Source: Clostridiales bacterium GWD2_32_19 (GTDB lineage: Bacteria > Bacillota > Clostridia > Lachnospirales > UBA12420). Taken from it: a DNA stretch of 55,577 bases. Location: the NCBI GenBank assembly GCA_001795385.1, contig MGOU01000023.1, positions 1-55,577 of the forward strand, given 5' to 3'. Numbering within the stretch: position 1 is the first letter of the stretch; each line of letters begins with the position of its first letter. The translations under genes and the position numbers were made by a program. The notes under the pieces were generated by a model. That model had not been told where the DNA came from. It searched no databases and saw only the letters and a program-made list of their open reading frames with translations. Shown piece by piece: positions 33,911 through 41,460 of this stretch.

Positions 33911-34552
33911 TTGGGAGATTTATTTAGTATAGAGGCATTGGAACAAATGTTATATGCTTTGCCAGGTATAATACTCGGCTTTTCTTTGCACGAATTTTCA
34001 CATGCATATGCTGCACATAAATTAGGAGATGATACTGCTAAAAATATGGGTAGACTAACACTAGACCCTGTGGCTCATATAGATCCAGTAGGATTTATTA
34101 TGCTAATATTATTTCATTTTGGTTGGGCGAAACCTGTACCAGTAAATACTAGAAACTTTAAGCATCCTAAGAGAGATGATAATATAGTCTCAATAGCGGG
34201 ACCTATATCTAACTTTTTATTGGCAATATTACTTGCAGGAGTTATAAAATTATTTTATGTTTTCAATGCACCGGATACTTTTTTAGTAAATATAATTACC
34301 CAAGTATTAGTACTTGGTGTTGTAGTTAATATTGGACTCGGAATATTTAATCTTCTACCTATTCCACCACTTGATGGTTCTCATTTATTGGTTAATTTAT
34401 TACCAACAAAATATTCAAATATATTAATGGAACATTATAACACTATAATTATAATAATGTTAGTTTTGATGTTTACAGGCGTTTTTGGATATGTTATAGG
34501 ACCAGCTATAAATTGGGCTTTAGGAATTGTTTTTGGTATATATGGGATTTAG
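33911..34552 (+). CDS. Site-2 protease family (M50) membrane metalloprotease
   Basis: 213 residues from TTG at 33911 behind AGGAGG. Zinc site HEFSHAYAAHKLGDD (the HExxH variant HEFSH, about residues 25-29) and the second metal-ligand motif NLLPIPPLDGSHLL (about 150-163, Asp ligand). About five to six membrane helices. This short form lacks a PDZ domain and matches the YwhC-like clostridial group commonly next to scpA. Substrates unknown. Its 3' end leads straight into scpA (13 bp). Confidence 0.92.
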   Translation: MGDLFSIEALEQMLYALPGIILGFSLHEFSHAYAAHKLGDDTAKNMGRLTLDPVAHIDPVGFIMLILFHFGWAKPVPVNTRNFKHPKRDDNIVSIAGPISNFLLAILLAGVIKLFYVFNAPDTFLVNIITQVLVLGVVVNIGLGIFNLLPIPPLDGSHLLVNLLPTKYSNILMEHYNTIIIIMLVLMFTGVFGYVIGPAINWALGIVFGIYGI

Positions 34553-34565
34553 TGAGGTGAGTCAC

Positions 34566-35306
34566 ATGAGTGTTAACATAAAAATAGAAAAGTTTGAAGG
34601 TCCTATGGATCTTTTGTATCGTTTAGTTGAAAAAAACAAACTTGATATAAAGGATATACCTATTGCAGAAGTAACAGAACAGTATATGGAGTATGTATCA
34701 AGTATGGCTGTACTTGATATGGATAATGTAAGTGAGTTCATGCTAATGGCGGCAACTCTTATAGCGATAAAGTCAAAAATGTTGTTGCCAAAAATTAATG
34801 ATAATGATAATGATGAAGACCCAAGAGAAGAGTTGATACAAAAGTTACTTGAGTACAAAAAATATAAAGAAGCTTCAGAAGGGCTTATTAGTCGTGAAGA
34901 GTTTAGTAAAATATTATACAAAGAGAAAAGTGATGTAGAAAAGTATTCAACAGTAAAAAAAGTTAGAGCAGAAGATGTTTTAATAGGTATAACCTTAAAA
35001 GACATCACTGAGGCTTTTGCAAGAATTTTGAAAGTAAATAATATTAAAATAGACAATATTAGAGCAGAGTTTAAAAGCGTAAAAAGAGATTTACATACAA
35101 TAGAGCAAAAGATAGATTTAATACTAGAGAGATTAAGTAAAGAACAAAATATTGAATTTGAAGAACTGTTTAAATACGAAGCAGAAAAACTAGAAAAGGT
35201 AGTGACATTTTTAGCATTACTAGAACTTATAAAAATGAGGAAGATAATAATAAATCAAGATAAAATGTTTGGAAAAATAATTATAAGTGAATATTTACAT
35301 GGCTAA
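34566..35306 (+). CDS. scpA: Segregation and condensation protein A (kleisin)
   Basis: 246 residues. I choose ATG 34566 (MSVNIKIEKFEGPMDLLYRL), preceded by GAGGTGAG; an upstream start at 34527 lies inside the protease gene. The N-terminal helical domain is typical (FEGPMDLLYRLVEKNKLDI, AATLIAIKSKMLLP), and the C-terminus is winged helix (TFLALLELIKMRKIIINQD). ScpA bridges SMC heads and binds ScpB in chromosome condensation. The stop codon falls inside the 8-bp target duplication of repeat B3. Confidence 0.96.
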   Translation: MSVNIKIEKFEGPMDLLYRLVEKNKLDIKDIPIAEVTEQYMEYVSSMAVLDMDNVSEFMLMAATLIAIKSKMLLPKINDNDNDEDPREELIQKLLEYKKYKEASEGLISREEFSKILYKEKSDVEKYSTVKKVRAEDVLIGITLKDITEAFARILKVNNIKIDNIRAEFKSVKRDLHTIEQKIDLILERLSKEQNIEFEELFKYEAEKLEKVVTFLALLELIKMRKIIINQDKMFGKIIISEYLHG

Positions 35307-35307
35307 C

Positions 35308-35387
35308 GATAGAATATAATACTGATAAAATATATTGAATAAAAAGGGATAGTGTAGTATTTAGTACTATGAATATTTTACGCTACC
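35308..35387 (+). mobile_element. Repeat family B, copy B3, inserted between scpA and scpB
   Basis: An 80-bp element from GATAGAATATAATACTGAT to GCTACC, flanked by exact TGGCTAAC duplications (35300-35307 and 35388-35395). Removing element and one duplication restores a tight scpA-scpB junction (stop codon, then TAAGGAGGAG, then ATG). Contains the internal hairpin with TAGTGTA and TTACGCTA arms around AGTACT. Confidence 0.88.
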
Positions 35388-35411
35388 TGGCTAACTAAGG
35401 AGGAGTATTTC

Positions 35412-35912
35412 ATGAATGACATACATAACATAATCGAAGCAATACTCTTTGTTTCAGGTGAAGCGATAAATATAAATAACATTGCACAAACTGTGGGTAA
35501 AGATTTAAATGAAACAAAAAAGATAATGGTAGAGCTAGTAGAAAAGTATAATAGTGGTAACAGAGGACTACAAATTATACAAATAAATGATGATTTTCAG
35601 CTTGCGACACGACCAGTTTATTTTGAAAACATTGCAAAATTATATCAAAAGATAGAAAGACCTAAGATAACGCCAGCACTTATAGAAACACTTGCAATTA
35701 TAGCTTACAAGCAACCTATTACAAGAAACGAAATAGAAAGCATACGTGGAGTAAAAAGTGATAATGTTATTAATAAACTTATAGAGTATAATTTAGTAGA
35801 GGAGATGGGTAGACTAGAAAAGATTGGTAGACCACTTTTGTTTGGAACAACGGATAATTTTTTAAGATATTTTGGATTCAAGTCACTACAGGAGTTACCG
35901 AAGGTAGAGTGA
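35412..35912 (+). CDS. scpB: Segregation and condensation protein B
   Basis: 166 residues, two winged-helix domains: IHNIIEAILFVSGEAININ (start), LATRPVYFENIAKLYQ, and LIETLAIIAYKQPITRNEIE with IRGVKSDNVINKLIEYNLV, the most conserved ScpB block. Partner of ScpA in the SMC complex. RBS AAGGAGGAG. The RBS was originally next to the scpA stop; a family B repeat now separates them. Confidence 0.96.
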   Translation: MNDIHNIIEAILFVSGEAININNIAQTVGKDLNETKKIMVELVEKYNSGNRGLQIIQINDDFQLATRPVYFENIAKLYQKIERPKITPALIETLAIIAYKQPITRNEIESIRGVKSDNVINKLIEYNLVEEMGRLEKIGRPLLFGTTDNFLRYFGFKSLQELPKVE

Positions 35913-35916
35913 AAGT

Positions 35917-35956
35917 CCCCTCTCCCTTTGTTGCAGGGAGAGGGTTAGGGTGAGGG
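35917..35956 (+). repeat. Repeat family G (G1): CCCCTCTCCC hairpin
   Basis: CCCTCTCCCT pairs with AGGGAGAGGG, then TTAGGGTGAGGG. A relative (CTCCCCTTACGGAGGGGAG, GCTAGGTGGGG) lies inside mutS at 49170-49206. Confidence 0.6.
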
Positions 35957-35973
35957 TAGTTAAAAATGTAGAA

Positions 35974-36816
35974 ATGAAAAAACACATAATAGAATATATC
36001 TATATAATGTTAGGAACTACAATACTGGCTCTAGCTATGAGCCTTTTTTATGAGCAAAATAATCTTGTGACCGGTGGAGTATTGGGAATCGGGATAATAG
36101 TTAAAAGTCTAGCACTAGAGAACTTTGGTTTTGAAGTACCTATTTGGGTTACCAATTTGGTATGTAATATACCATTATTTATAGCTGGTATCTTGGTAAA
36201 AGGAAGCAATTTTGGTGTCAAAAGTCTATTTGCAACCATATATCTATCATTTGCACTTTATTTTACTGATCTTATTAATGTTCCAAAATATGATTTACTC
36301 ATATCTAGTATTTTTGGTGGAGTGTTAAGTGGGATAGGACTTGGATTTGTATTTCAAGCATATAGCACAACTGGTGGTACAGATATGTTAGCAAGTATAT
36401 TAAATCATTTAAAGAGAGAAATATCGGTTGGAAAAATATTGTTTTTTATTGATGGAACGATTATAGCACTGGCGTTTTGGATATTTGGAACAGAGAAGGG
36501 ATTATATGCTGTAATATCAGTTTTCGTTGTGTCAAAAGTCCTTGATGGTATGCTAGAAGGCGTAAAGTTTGCAAAAGCTGTATACATAATATCAGAAAAA
36601 GCAGATGAAATAGGAGAAATGATATTAAGAAAGTTAGAAAGAGGTGTAACAGTATTAAATGGGCAAGGGCTGTATTCAGAAAAAGATAAAAAAGTCCTGT
36701 TTTGCGTAGTAGGAAAAGTGGAAATATTCAAATTAAAAGATGGAATACAAGAAATAGACCCAAAAGCTTTTGTGGTTGTGCATGATGCGAGAGAGGTGCT
36801 GGGTGAGGGGTTTTGA
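35974..36816 (+). CDS. YitT family membrane protein (DUF161-DUF2179)
   Basis: 280 residues if started at ATG 35974 (MKKHIIEYIYIML); an in-frame GTG at 35950 sits in the family G repeat. Five membrane helices in the first ~170 residues (NNLVTGGVLGIGIIVKSL, FQAYSTTGGTDMLASIL are conserved signatures), then a cytoplasmic DUF2179 domain (RGVTVLNGQGLYSEKDKKVL). Function unknown across the family; often suggested as transport. The GAGGG of the repeat lies upstream and may act as its ribosome site, so the repeat may have altered translation. Confidence 0.9.
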   Translation: MKKHIIEYIYIMLGTTILALAMSLFYEQNNLVTGGVLGIGIIVKSLALENFGFEVPIWVTNLVCNIPLFIAGILVKGSNFGVKSLFATIYLSFALYFTDLINVPKYDLLISSIFGGVLSGIGLGFVFQAYSTTGGTDMLASILNHLKREISVGKILFFIDGTIIALAFWIFGTEKGLYAVISVFVVSKVLDGMLEGVKFAKAVYIISEKADEIGEMILRKLERGVTVLNGQGLYSEKDKKVLFCVVGKVEIFKLKDGIQEIDPKAFVVVHDAREVLGEGF

Positions 36817-36856
36817 TAGTTTTGTAATAATTGTGATAAAATAGATATAAAATGAG

Positions 36857-36896
36857 AAACTCTTGATTATATATAAAATATGTCAAGAGTTTTTTG
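36857..36896 (+). terminator. Terminator after the YitT gene
   Basis: The 10-bp stem AAACTCTTGA/TCAAGAGTTT is followed by a T run; the loop is AT-rich (16 bases). Confidence 0.75.
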
Positions 36897-36931
36897 CGCA
36901 TTAAAATAAATATGTGGTTTTAAAAAAGATA

Positions 36932-36960
36932 TTGCAAAAACAGTAAAAATATGGTAAGAT
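36932..36960 (+). promoter_or_regulatory. Promoter of the 37015 gene
   Basis: TTGCAA (36932-36937), 17 bp, TAAGAT (36955-36960), about 55 bp before the start. Confidence 0.5.
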
Positions 36961-37014
36961 ACAAGAAAAAATAAAATATGACAATAATCTACATAAAAGG
37001 AGAATGATGTTGTA

Positions 37015-37959
37015 ATGTCAAAAAAGAGAAATCCTGAAAGCTTGGAATTATCAGAAAGAGAATATTTACAATTGACGAATATCTTTTTAAACAGTAGATT
37101 ATTTTTTTTCAACACTTTCAAGCATATTTTTACAGAACATGTTCTTTTTACAGATTTTACAGATAAGAAGATAGATATTAATAAATCTTTTTTTGCAGAT
37201 CCATATCAAATCTTATCTCTATATTATTTATCAGTAGATGCTTTCTTCAAAAAGATTTCAAAATCTTGTGAATTAGCAGATGAACCAATTAAGGATGTAA
37301 GACTGTACGAAAAATTTCATAATAGTGAGATTAGATACACTTTATATGGTGAATTTAATAGTGCTATTGGACATAAATATAAAGATAGGGAGAAAGGCGT
37401 AAAGATTAACCAAAAAATATTCGTTCTTCAAATAGATGATTCTGGAAAAGTTATAAGTATGTATACTACTAAAAAGATTGAGGAGAATTTTAATAATAGA
37501 GATAATCCTTGTGAGATAAATATTGATAGTAAATTAACCCTTGAACAAATGAATGTAGGAGCTGAAATTCACGATAATAATGAAAAAGACACTACTGAAA
37601 AATTGAGGTATGTGGATTTGGTGGATATTGCTCAAGGAGAGTTGGAACAGAACTATACACATAAAGAATTTAGAGATAATGCTTTTAACTCTTTGGCTAG
37701 ATGTATATCTAGAAAAGAAGCAAAGCTTTTGGAACTAGAAGACGCTGATAAAAGTAAAAGTGAGGAAGATAGGAGAAAAAAAGAGATATATGACTTGAAA
37801 ATTTCGCAAAGATTACTATTAGAAGGTAACAGTAGTATTCTCCCAGATACAATAACTAATGTTGTCAATGAAAATATAAAAAATTTATCTCAATTACATA
37901 ATCTGGATAAGGTTCATGGAGCTACGATGGAACCTAGTGAAAGCCTAGATCAAATTTAA
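37015..37959 (+). CDS. Hypothetical protein, 314 aa
   Basis: ATG behind AAAGGAGAATG. Soluble, charged, no signal peptide. The N-terminus is Lys/Arg rich (MSKKRNPESLELSERE); the middle (about 90-180) looks beta-rich (IRYTLYGEFNSAIGHKYKD, KIFVLQIDDSGKVISMYTT); residues about 220-275 are a charged helix (SRKEAKLLELEDADKSKSEE). No family recognised. Own promoter, and closed by a fused terminator-promoter (E1). Its general build (short helical start, beta middle, charged rest) is like the orphans at 49566 and 50840, but I see no firm sequence match. Confidence 0.7.
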   Translation: MSKKRNPESLELSEREYLQLTNIFLNSRLFFFNTFKHIFTEHVLFTDFTDKKIDINKSFFADPYQILSLYYLSVDAFFKKISKSCELADEPIKDVRLYEKFHNSEIRYTLYGEFNSAIGHKYKDREKGVKINQKIFVLQIDDSGKVISMYTTKKIEENFNNRDNPCEINIDSKLTLEQMNVGAEIHDNNEKDTTEKLRYVDLVDIAQGELEQNYTHKEFRDNAFNSLARCISRKEAKLLELEDADKSKSEEDRRKKEIYDLKISQRLLLEGNSSILPDTITNVVNENIKNLSQLHNLDKVHGATMEPSESLDQI

Positions 37960-37965
37960 CAAAAA

Positions 37966-38009
37966 CAAAGCATTTGATACTTGCAGATGCTTTGTTTTTT
38001 TGTTATAAT
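37966..38009 (+). promoter_or_regulatory. Fused terminator-promoter, family E copy E1
   Basis: The hairpin CAAAGCAT/ATGCTTTG is followed by TTTTTTT. The -35 TTGCAG (37981-37986) lies in the hairpin loop and 3' arm; a 17-bp spacer, TATAAT (38004-38009). Followed by TATCGAAATATA, shared with E2. Confidence 0.8.
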
Positions 38010-38041
38010 ATAAATATATCGAAATATAGTTGAAAAGTAAG

Positions 38042-38104
38042 GATAGATATATTGAATAAAAAGGGATAGTGTAGTATTTAATACTATGAATATTTTACAC
38101 TACC
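38042..38104 (+). repeat. Repeat family B, copy B4
   Basis: A 63-bp version (GATAGATATATTGAATAAA ... TTTTACACTACC), lacking about 17 bp near the left end. No clear target duplication. It ends 24 bp before the start codon of the 38128 gene. Confidence 0.75.
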
Positions 38105-38127
38105 AGTATACCTAAGGAGGGTAAAGT

Positions 38128-38856
38128 ATGAACAAATCAAAAATAGTAATTATGGTATTATTGAGTGTGATAGTAATTTTACAGGTGGCAATTTTGTTTA
38201 AACCAAGTGAGAAACGAGAAGATGAGAAAATTAGTGAAAAGTCTTCTGTTGCTTTAAATACATTTGCTAAAAATAACCAAACTGATGTTCAAAATAAAGT
38301 CGTAAGTAATAATGAAAGTGAAAGTAAAGATAGTCAAATAAGCGATAGTGATACTATAAAATCAAATAGTACAAATACTAATAAAGTAGAAAATAATAAT
38401 ACTACAGCAGACAATAATACAAATCCAATTGCAAATCTAAAATTAGAGGGCAGTTGGAATATTAAAAATGACAAAGAAATTGGTACACATTCTAATATGA
38501 AAATAAGCAATGTTGTACTTGGAAATGAGTCGGAAACTGACCAAGTAATTCCCTTAAGCTTTGATTTTGATATAAGTGCAGACTATGCGTATACAATTCC
38601 AGGTACCAACGAGGTTAGTGGGCATGAGGGAAGGGAAAGTGGTAAAGCGGAATTATATGCGATTGACTCGGAAAAATATCTATGCAATTTTACATATGTT
38701 AGTAAAGAATATCCTGATTATCTAATCGATTTTACAGTGAACAAAGATAATACAATAACAATAAAAGAAGTGAACAAAAATACAGGAAATGAATATGGTA
38801 GTACTCCAATGGCTGGAACTAATGTTAGATTTATTGGAACATATTATAGAAAATAA
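38128..38856 (+). CDS. Membrane-anchored extracellular hypothetical protein, 242 aa
   Basis: ATG behind AAGGAGG. N-terminal Lys residues and one hydrophobic helix (IVIMVLLSVIVILQVAILF, about 5-23) act as a signal anchor; no lipobox Cys. A low-complexity Asn/Ser/Thr/Asp linker follows (about 45-105), then a beta-rich C-terminal domain (LEGSWNIKNDKEIG, TNVRFIGTYYRK) of about 135 residues, reminiscent of lipocalin-like lipoprotein domains but not assigned. Exposed on the outer face of the membrane. The promoter is E1, with a family B repeat in its leader. Confidence 0.72.
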   Translation: MNKSKIVIMVLLSVIVILQVAILFKPSEKREDEKISEKSSVALNTFAKNNQTDVQNKVVSNNESESKDSQISDSDTIKSNSTNTNKVENNNTTADNNTNPIANLKLEGSWNIKNDKEIGTHSNMKISNVVLGNESETDQVIPLSFDFDISADYAYTIPGTNEVSGHEGRESGKAELYAIDSEKYLCNFTYVSKEYPDYLIDFTVNKDNTITIKEVNKNTGNEYGSTPMAGTNVRFIGTYYRK

Positions 38857-38929
38857 CTAATATAATTAAAAGGGTACTTCAAATTATTCTGTACCATAAC
38901 AAATTAATAATTTTAAAATATAATTTTTA

Positions 38930-38973
38930 GAAAGCATTTGCTACTTGCAGATGCTTTTGTTTTTTGATATAAT
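38930..38973 (+). promoter_or_regulatory. Fused terminator-promoter, family E copy E2
   Basis: The hairpin AAAGCAT/ATGCTTT is followed by TGTTTTTT; -35 TTGCAG (38945-38950), 17-bp spacer, TATAAT (38968-38973). It drives the miaB remnant and the peptidase gene behind it. Confidence 0.8.
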
Positions 38974-39017
38974 AGAAGGTGTATCGAAATATAAGATAAA
39001 ACATAAGATGGATGAAT

Positions 39018-39160
39018 ATGAAAAGAGAAAATATAGCTATTGTTAGAGAAGAACTATAAAAATAATTGAAGCATATAGATGTACTACAAGCAAAGCTTAA
39101 GGGTAAAGATTTATACTACTTCTTAGATACCTTTGGTTGTATTATGAATTAAGAAAAAAC
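39018..39160 (+). pseudogene. Decayed 5' fragment of miaB
   Basis: It reads MKRENIAIVREEL, stop, K, stop, LKHIDVLQAKLKGKDLYYFL, DTFGCIMN, stop, EK. This aligns without any gap to the start of the intact miaB at 41461 (MNRENIAVNDEELKKQ..., IDNLRYELKGKELFYYIETF, GCLMNEK) over about 50 codons, with three nonsense codons (TAA at 39057, another TAA two codons later, and TAA near 39153). After that the similarity stops. It lies between terminator-promoter E2 and the C1 peptidase gene. Confidence 0.88.
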
Positions 39161-39242
39161 GAATATTAAAATACCTGAAATCATTGATTTAAAAGAATTG
39201 TTTTAATTTAAGGAAGAGCAATTATACTAAGGAGGCATTTAC

Positions 39243-40571
39243 ATGGAGATGCAAATTGGAGAAGAAATGTTAAAAGGTTTTTCAGACCAGTATAATCTAG
39301 ATAAAAATAATAAGATAATGGAAAATATTATAGCTAACATAGGTGTGAAAAATGTTTTAATGAACAATAGTGTTAAAAATGCGGCTATAGATACTTTTAA
39401 TATTGATTTAGGAAAAGTATTGATAACTGATCAAAAGAATTCATTAAGATGTTGGATATTTGCAGGGCTTAATATGTTTAAAAGATATATTGCAAATAAT
39501 CTTAATATTAATGCTACTGAGTTTGAACTTTCACAGAATTATTTAGGTTTTTATAACAGATTAGAAGTGGCAAACAATACATATGAAACAATTATAAAAC
39601 TTGCGAATAGAGAACTTTCAGATAGAGAATTGCATCATATGATTTCAATTTATACTATACCGGAAGGTGGACATTGGAGTATGTTTGTTGCACTGGTAAA
39701 TAAGTACGGGATAGTTCCAAAAGAGGTTATGCCTGAAACTATTGATAGTCAGGATCCTGATGAGATGAATAGGATATTAAATGAGAAAGTTAAAAAAGAT
39801 ATATTTATTTTAAGAAATATGTTGGAAAGTGGAGAAGGTATAGATAAGATTAGGGAAACTAAAATATCAATGCTACAGCAACTTTATAGCATTCTCAGTA
39901 AAATATTAGGCGAGCCACCGAAAAAGTTTAACTATGAATATAAAGACAAAGAGGGAGTATGTAATATAATAAAAGATATTACACCAATACAGTTTAGGGA
40001 TAAATATCTTGATAAAAATTTAGATGATTATGTTTCATTAGGGAATGTGCCAATGTATAACAAAGAATATTATAAAATGTACAAGGAAAAATTTTTTGGA
40101 AATATTCATGAAAATAGCAACATGGTGTTTTTGAATTTACCTATTGAGGATGTTAAAAATCTATGTCTGAAGCAATTGAAGGATAGAGAGCCTATCTGGT
40201 TTGCTTCTGAGATAGTAAAGATGAGAGACAAGGGAAATGGAATTTTTGATTCCAATTTGTATGATTATGAGGGTATATTTGGAATTAAAAAGATGTCTAA
40301 GGAAGAAAATTTAAATAGTAGTGATATTATTCTTAATCATGCAATGGTATTCGCAGGAGTAAACATAGAAGATGAAAAACCTACAAGGTGGAAAGTGGAG
40401 GATAGTTTAGGATCGGAAATACATAAAAATGGATATTATGTGATGAATGATAATTTTTTTGATGATTTTGTGCTACAAGTTATAATTAATAAAAAACATT
40501 TATCACAAGAGCAATTAGATTTATTAAATCAAGATTCAATTTTATTCGATATGTGGGATCCAATGGGGTGA
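39243..40571 (+). CDS. pepC: C1-family aminopeptidase C / bleomycin hydrolase-like protein
   Basis: 442 residues, the family's usual size; ATG behind AAGGAGG. Papain-type active site: DQKNSLRCWIFAGLNMFKRY (Gln and catalytic Cys; usual consensus QGxSGRCWxFAALN) and LNHAMVFAGVNIEDEKPTRW with the catalytic His. The third triad position, normally Asn in KVENSWG, is Asp here (KVEDSLGSE). The C-terminal residues DPMG resemble the family's self-processing tail. A cytosolic hexameric peptidase is expected. Between a miaB remnant and a Cys/His protein, in a repeat-rich stretch. The Asn-to-Asp change and the missing Gly in SGRCW may reduce activity. Confidence 0.85.
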   Translation: MEMQIGEEMLKGFSDQYNLDKNNKIMENIIANIGVKNVLMNNSVKNAAIDTFNIDLGKVLITDQKNSLRCWIFAGLNMFKRYIANNLNINATEFELSQNYLGFYNRLEVANNTYETIIKLANRELSDRELHHMISIYTIPEGGHWSMFVALVNKYGIVPKEVMPETIDSQDPDEMNRILNEKVKKDIFILRNMLESGEGIDKIRETKISMLQQLYSILSKILGEPPKKFNYEYKDKEGVCNIIKDITPIQFRDKYLDKNLDDYVSLGNVPMYNKEYYKMYKEKFFGNIHENSNMVFLNLPIEDVKNLCLKQLKDREPIWFASEIVKMRDKGNGIFDSNLYDYEGIFGIKKMSKEENLNSSDIILNHAMVFAGVNIEDEKPTRWKVEDSLGSEIHKNGYYVMNDNFFDDFVLQVIINKKHLSQEQLDLLNQDSILFDMWDPMG

Positions 40572-40673
40572 TGTCTGAAACTATAATATTAATGAATAGA
40601 TTTGTATTTATTAAATGCAGTAAGGAAAAGGATAGTGTCAAAAGTTTTATGAAAAAATGAAAACTTCAAATTT

Positions 40674-40825
40674 GTCATTGCGACATCCTATGTCTAGGTT
40701 TGCACAATACACAAACCAAGTCTTAGGGTGTCGCAATGACAGGGAGGGGGAAGATAATACTGATAAAATATATTGAATATAAAGTGATAGTGTAGTATTT
40801 AGTACTATGAATATTTTACACTACC
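40674..40825 (+). repeat. Composite of family C palindrome and family B element (C2+B5)
   Basis: Bases 40674-40740 form a long imperfect palindrome from GTCATTGCGACATCCTA to GTCGCAATGAC, with inner arms GGTTTG/CAAACC. AGGGAGGGGGAAG joins it to a family B copy (about 40754-40825) ending CACTACC, 24 bp before the next start codon. The whole composite recurs at 24603-24739. Confidence 0.78.
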
Positions 40826-40848
40826 AGTTGAAAATGGAGGAGGAAATT

Positions 40849-41436
40849 ATGGAGCTGAGGACATTTTTGAAAAATCAAAACATTGTTAATGAGAAAGACT
40901 TATTTGAATACTTAAATAAAAATGAGTTTCAATGGGGACTTATTATTGATGGCGAAAAGACCGGAAATATCACTTCACAAACATATACTAAACTGTGGAA
41001 ATTAAAGAATTTTCAACAAATGGTCAGGGATAGGATAGCAATTTGCTGGGATTATGCTAATTTTGAAAAACAGGTGTTTAATGGGTTAGGGATGAAAAGT
41101 AGTACCTATATTATTGTGCATGATAACGACATGGAAAACAATCCTTCTCATGCATTTACAGTCATTGAAGAGGAAAAAAACATTAAATTAGTTGAGTATT
41201 CTTTTATAAGGCACGCAGGAATATACGATATGGATTCTCTAAATGATATTATTGATATGCAACTTAGATGGCGTTTTGAAATGCCAAACGACGCACATTT
41301 AAAACACCTAGATGTCAAAGTTTACAAAGTTCCTAATGAATTAGCTGAAAATATGATATTTACTGAATTAGTGAGTCAAAAAGAAAATTGGGAAGTTGTA
41401 TTAAAAAAGGATAGGGACGAGCAAATACAAGATTGA
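40849..41436 (+). CDS. Hypothetical protein with transglutaminase/papain-like Cys-His pattern, 195 aa
   Basis: The start is ATG 40849, immediately after the perfect GGAGGAGG; upstream in-frame sequence is repeat. Residues RIAICWDYANFEKQVF (Cys about 69) and NPSHAFTVIEEEKNIKLVEY (His about 99, then an acidic residue after a strand) are spaced like the Cys-His-Asp/Glu of transglutaminase-like cysteine peptidases. This is my inference from pattern, not a recognised family. It lies between the PepC-like gene and miaB (24 bp to miaB), so it may be cotranscribed with miaB. Confidence 0.6.
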   Translation: MELRTFLKNQNIVNEKDLFEYLNKNEFQWGLIIDGEKTGNITSQTYTKLWKLKNFQQMVRDRIAICWDYANFEKQVFNGLGMKSSTYIIVHDNDMENNPSHAFTVIEEEKNIKLVEYSFIRHAGIYDMDSLNDIIDMQLRWRFEMPNDAHLKHLDVKVYKVPNELAENMIFTELVSQKENWEVVLKKDRDEQIQD

Positions 41437-41460
41437 TATAATGAAGGAAGGGAAACATAT

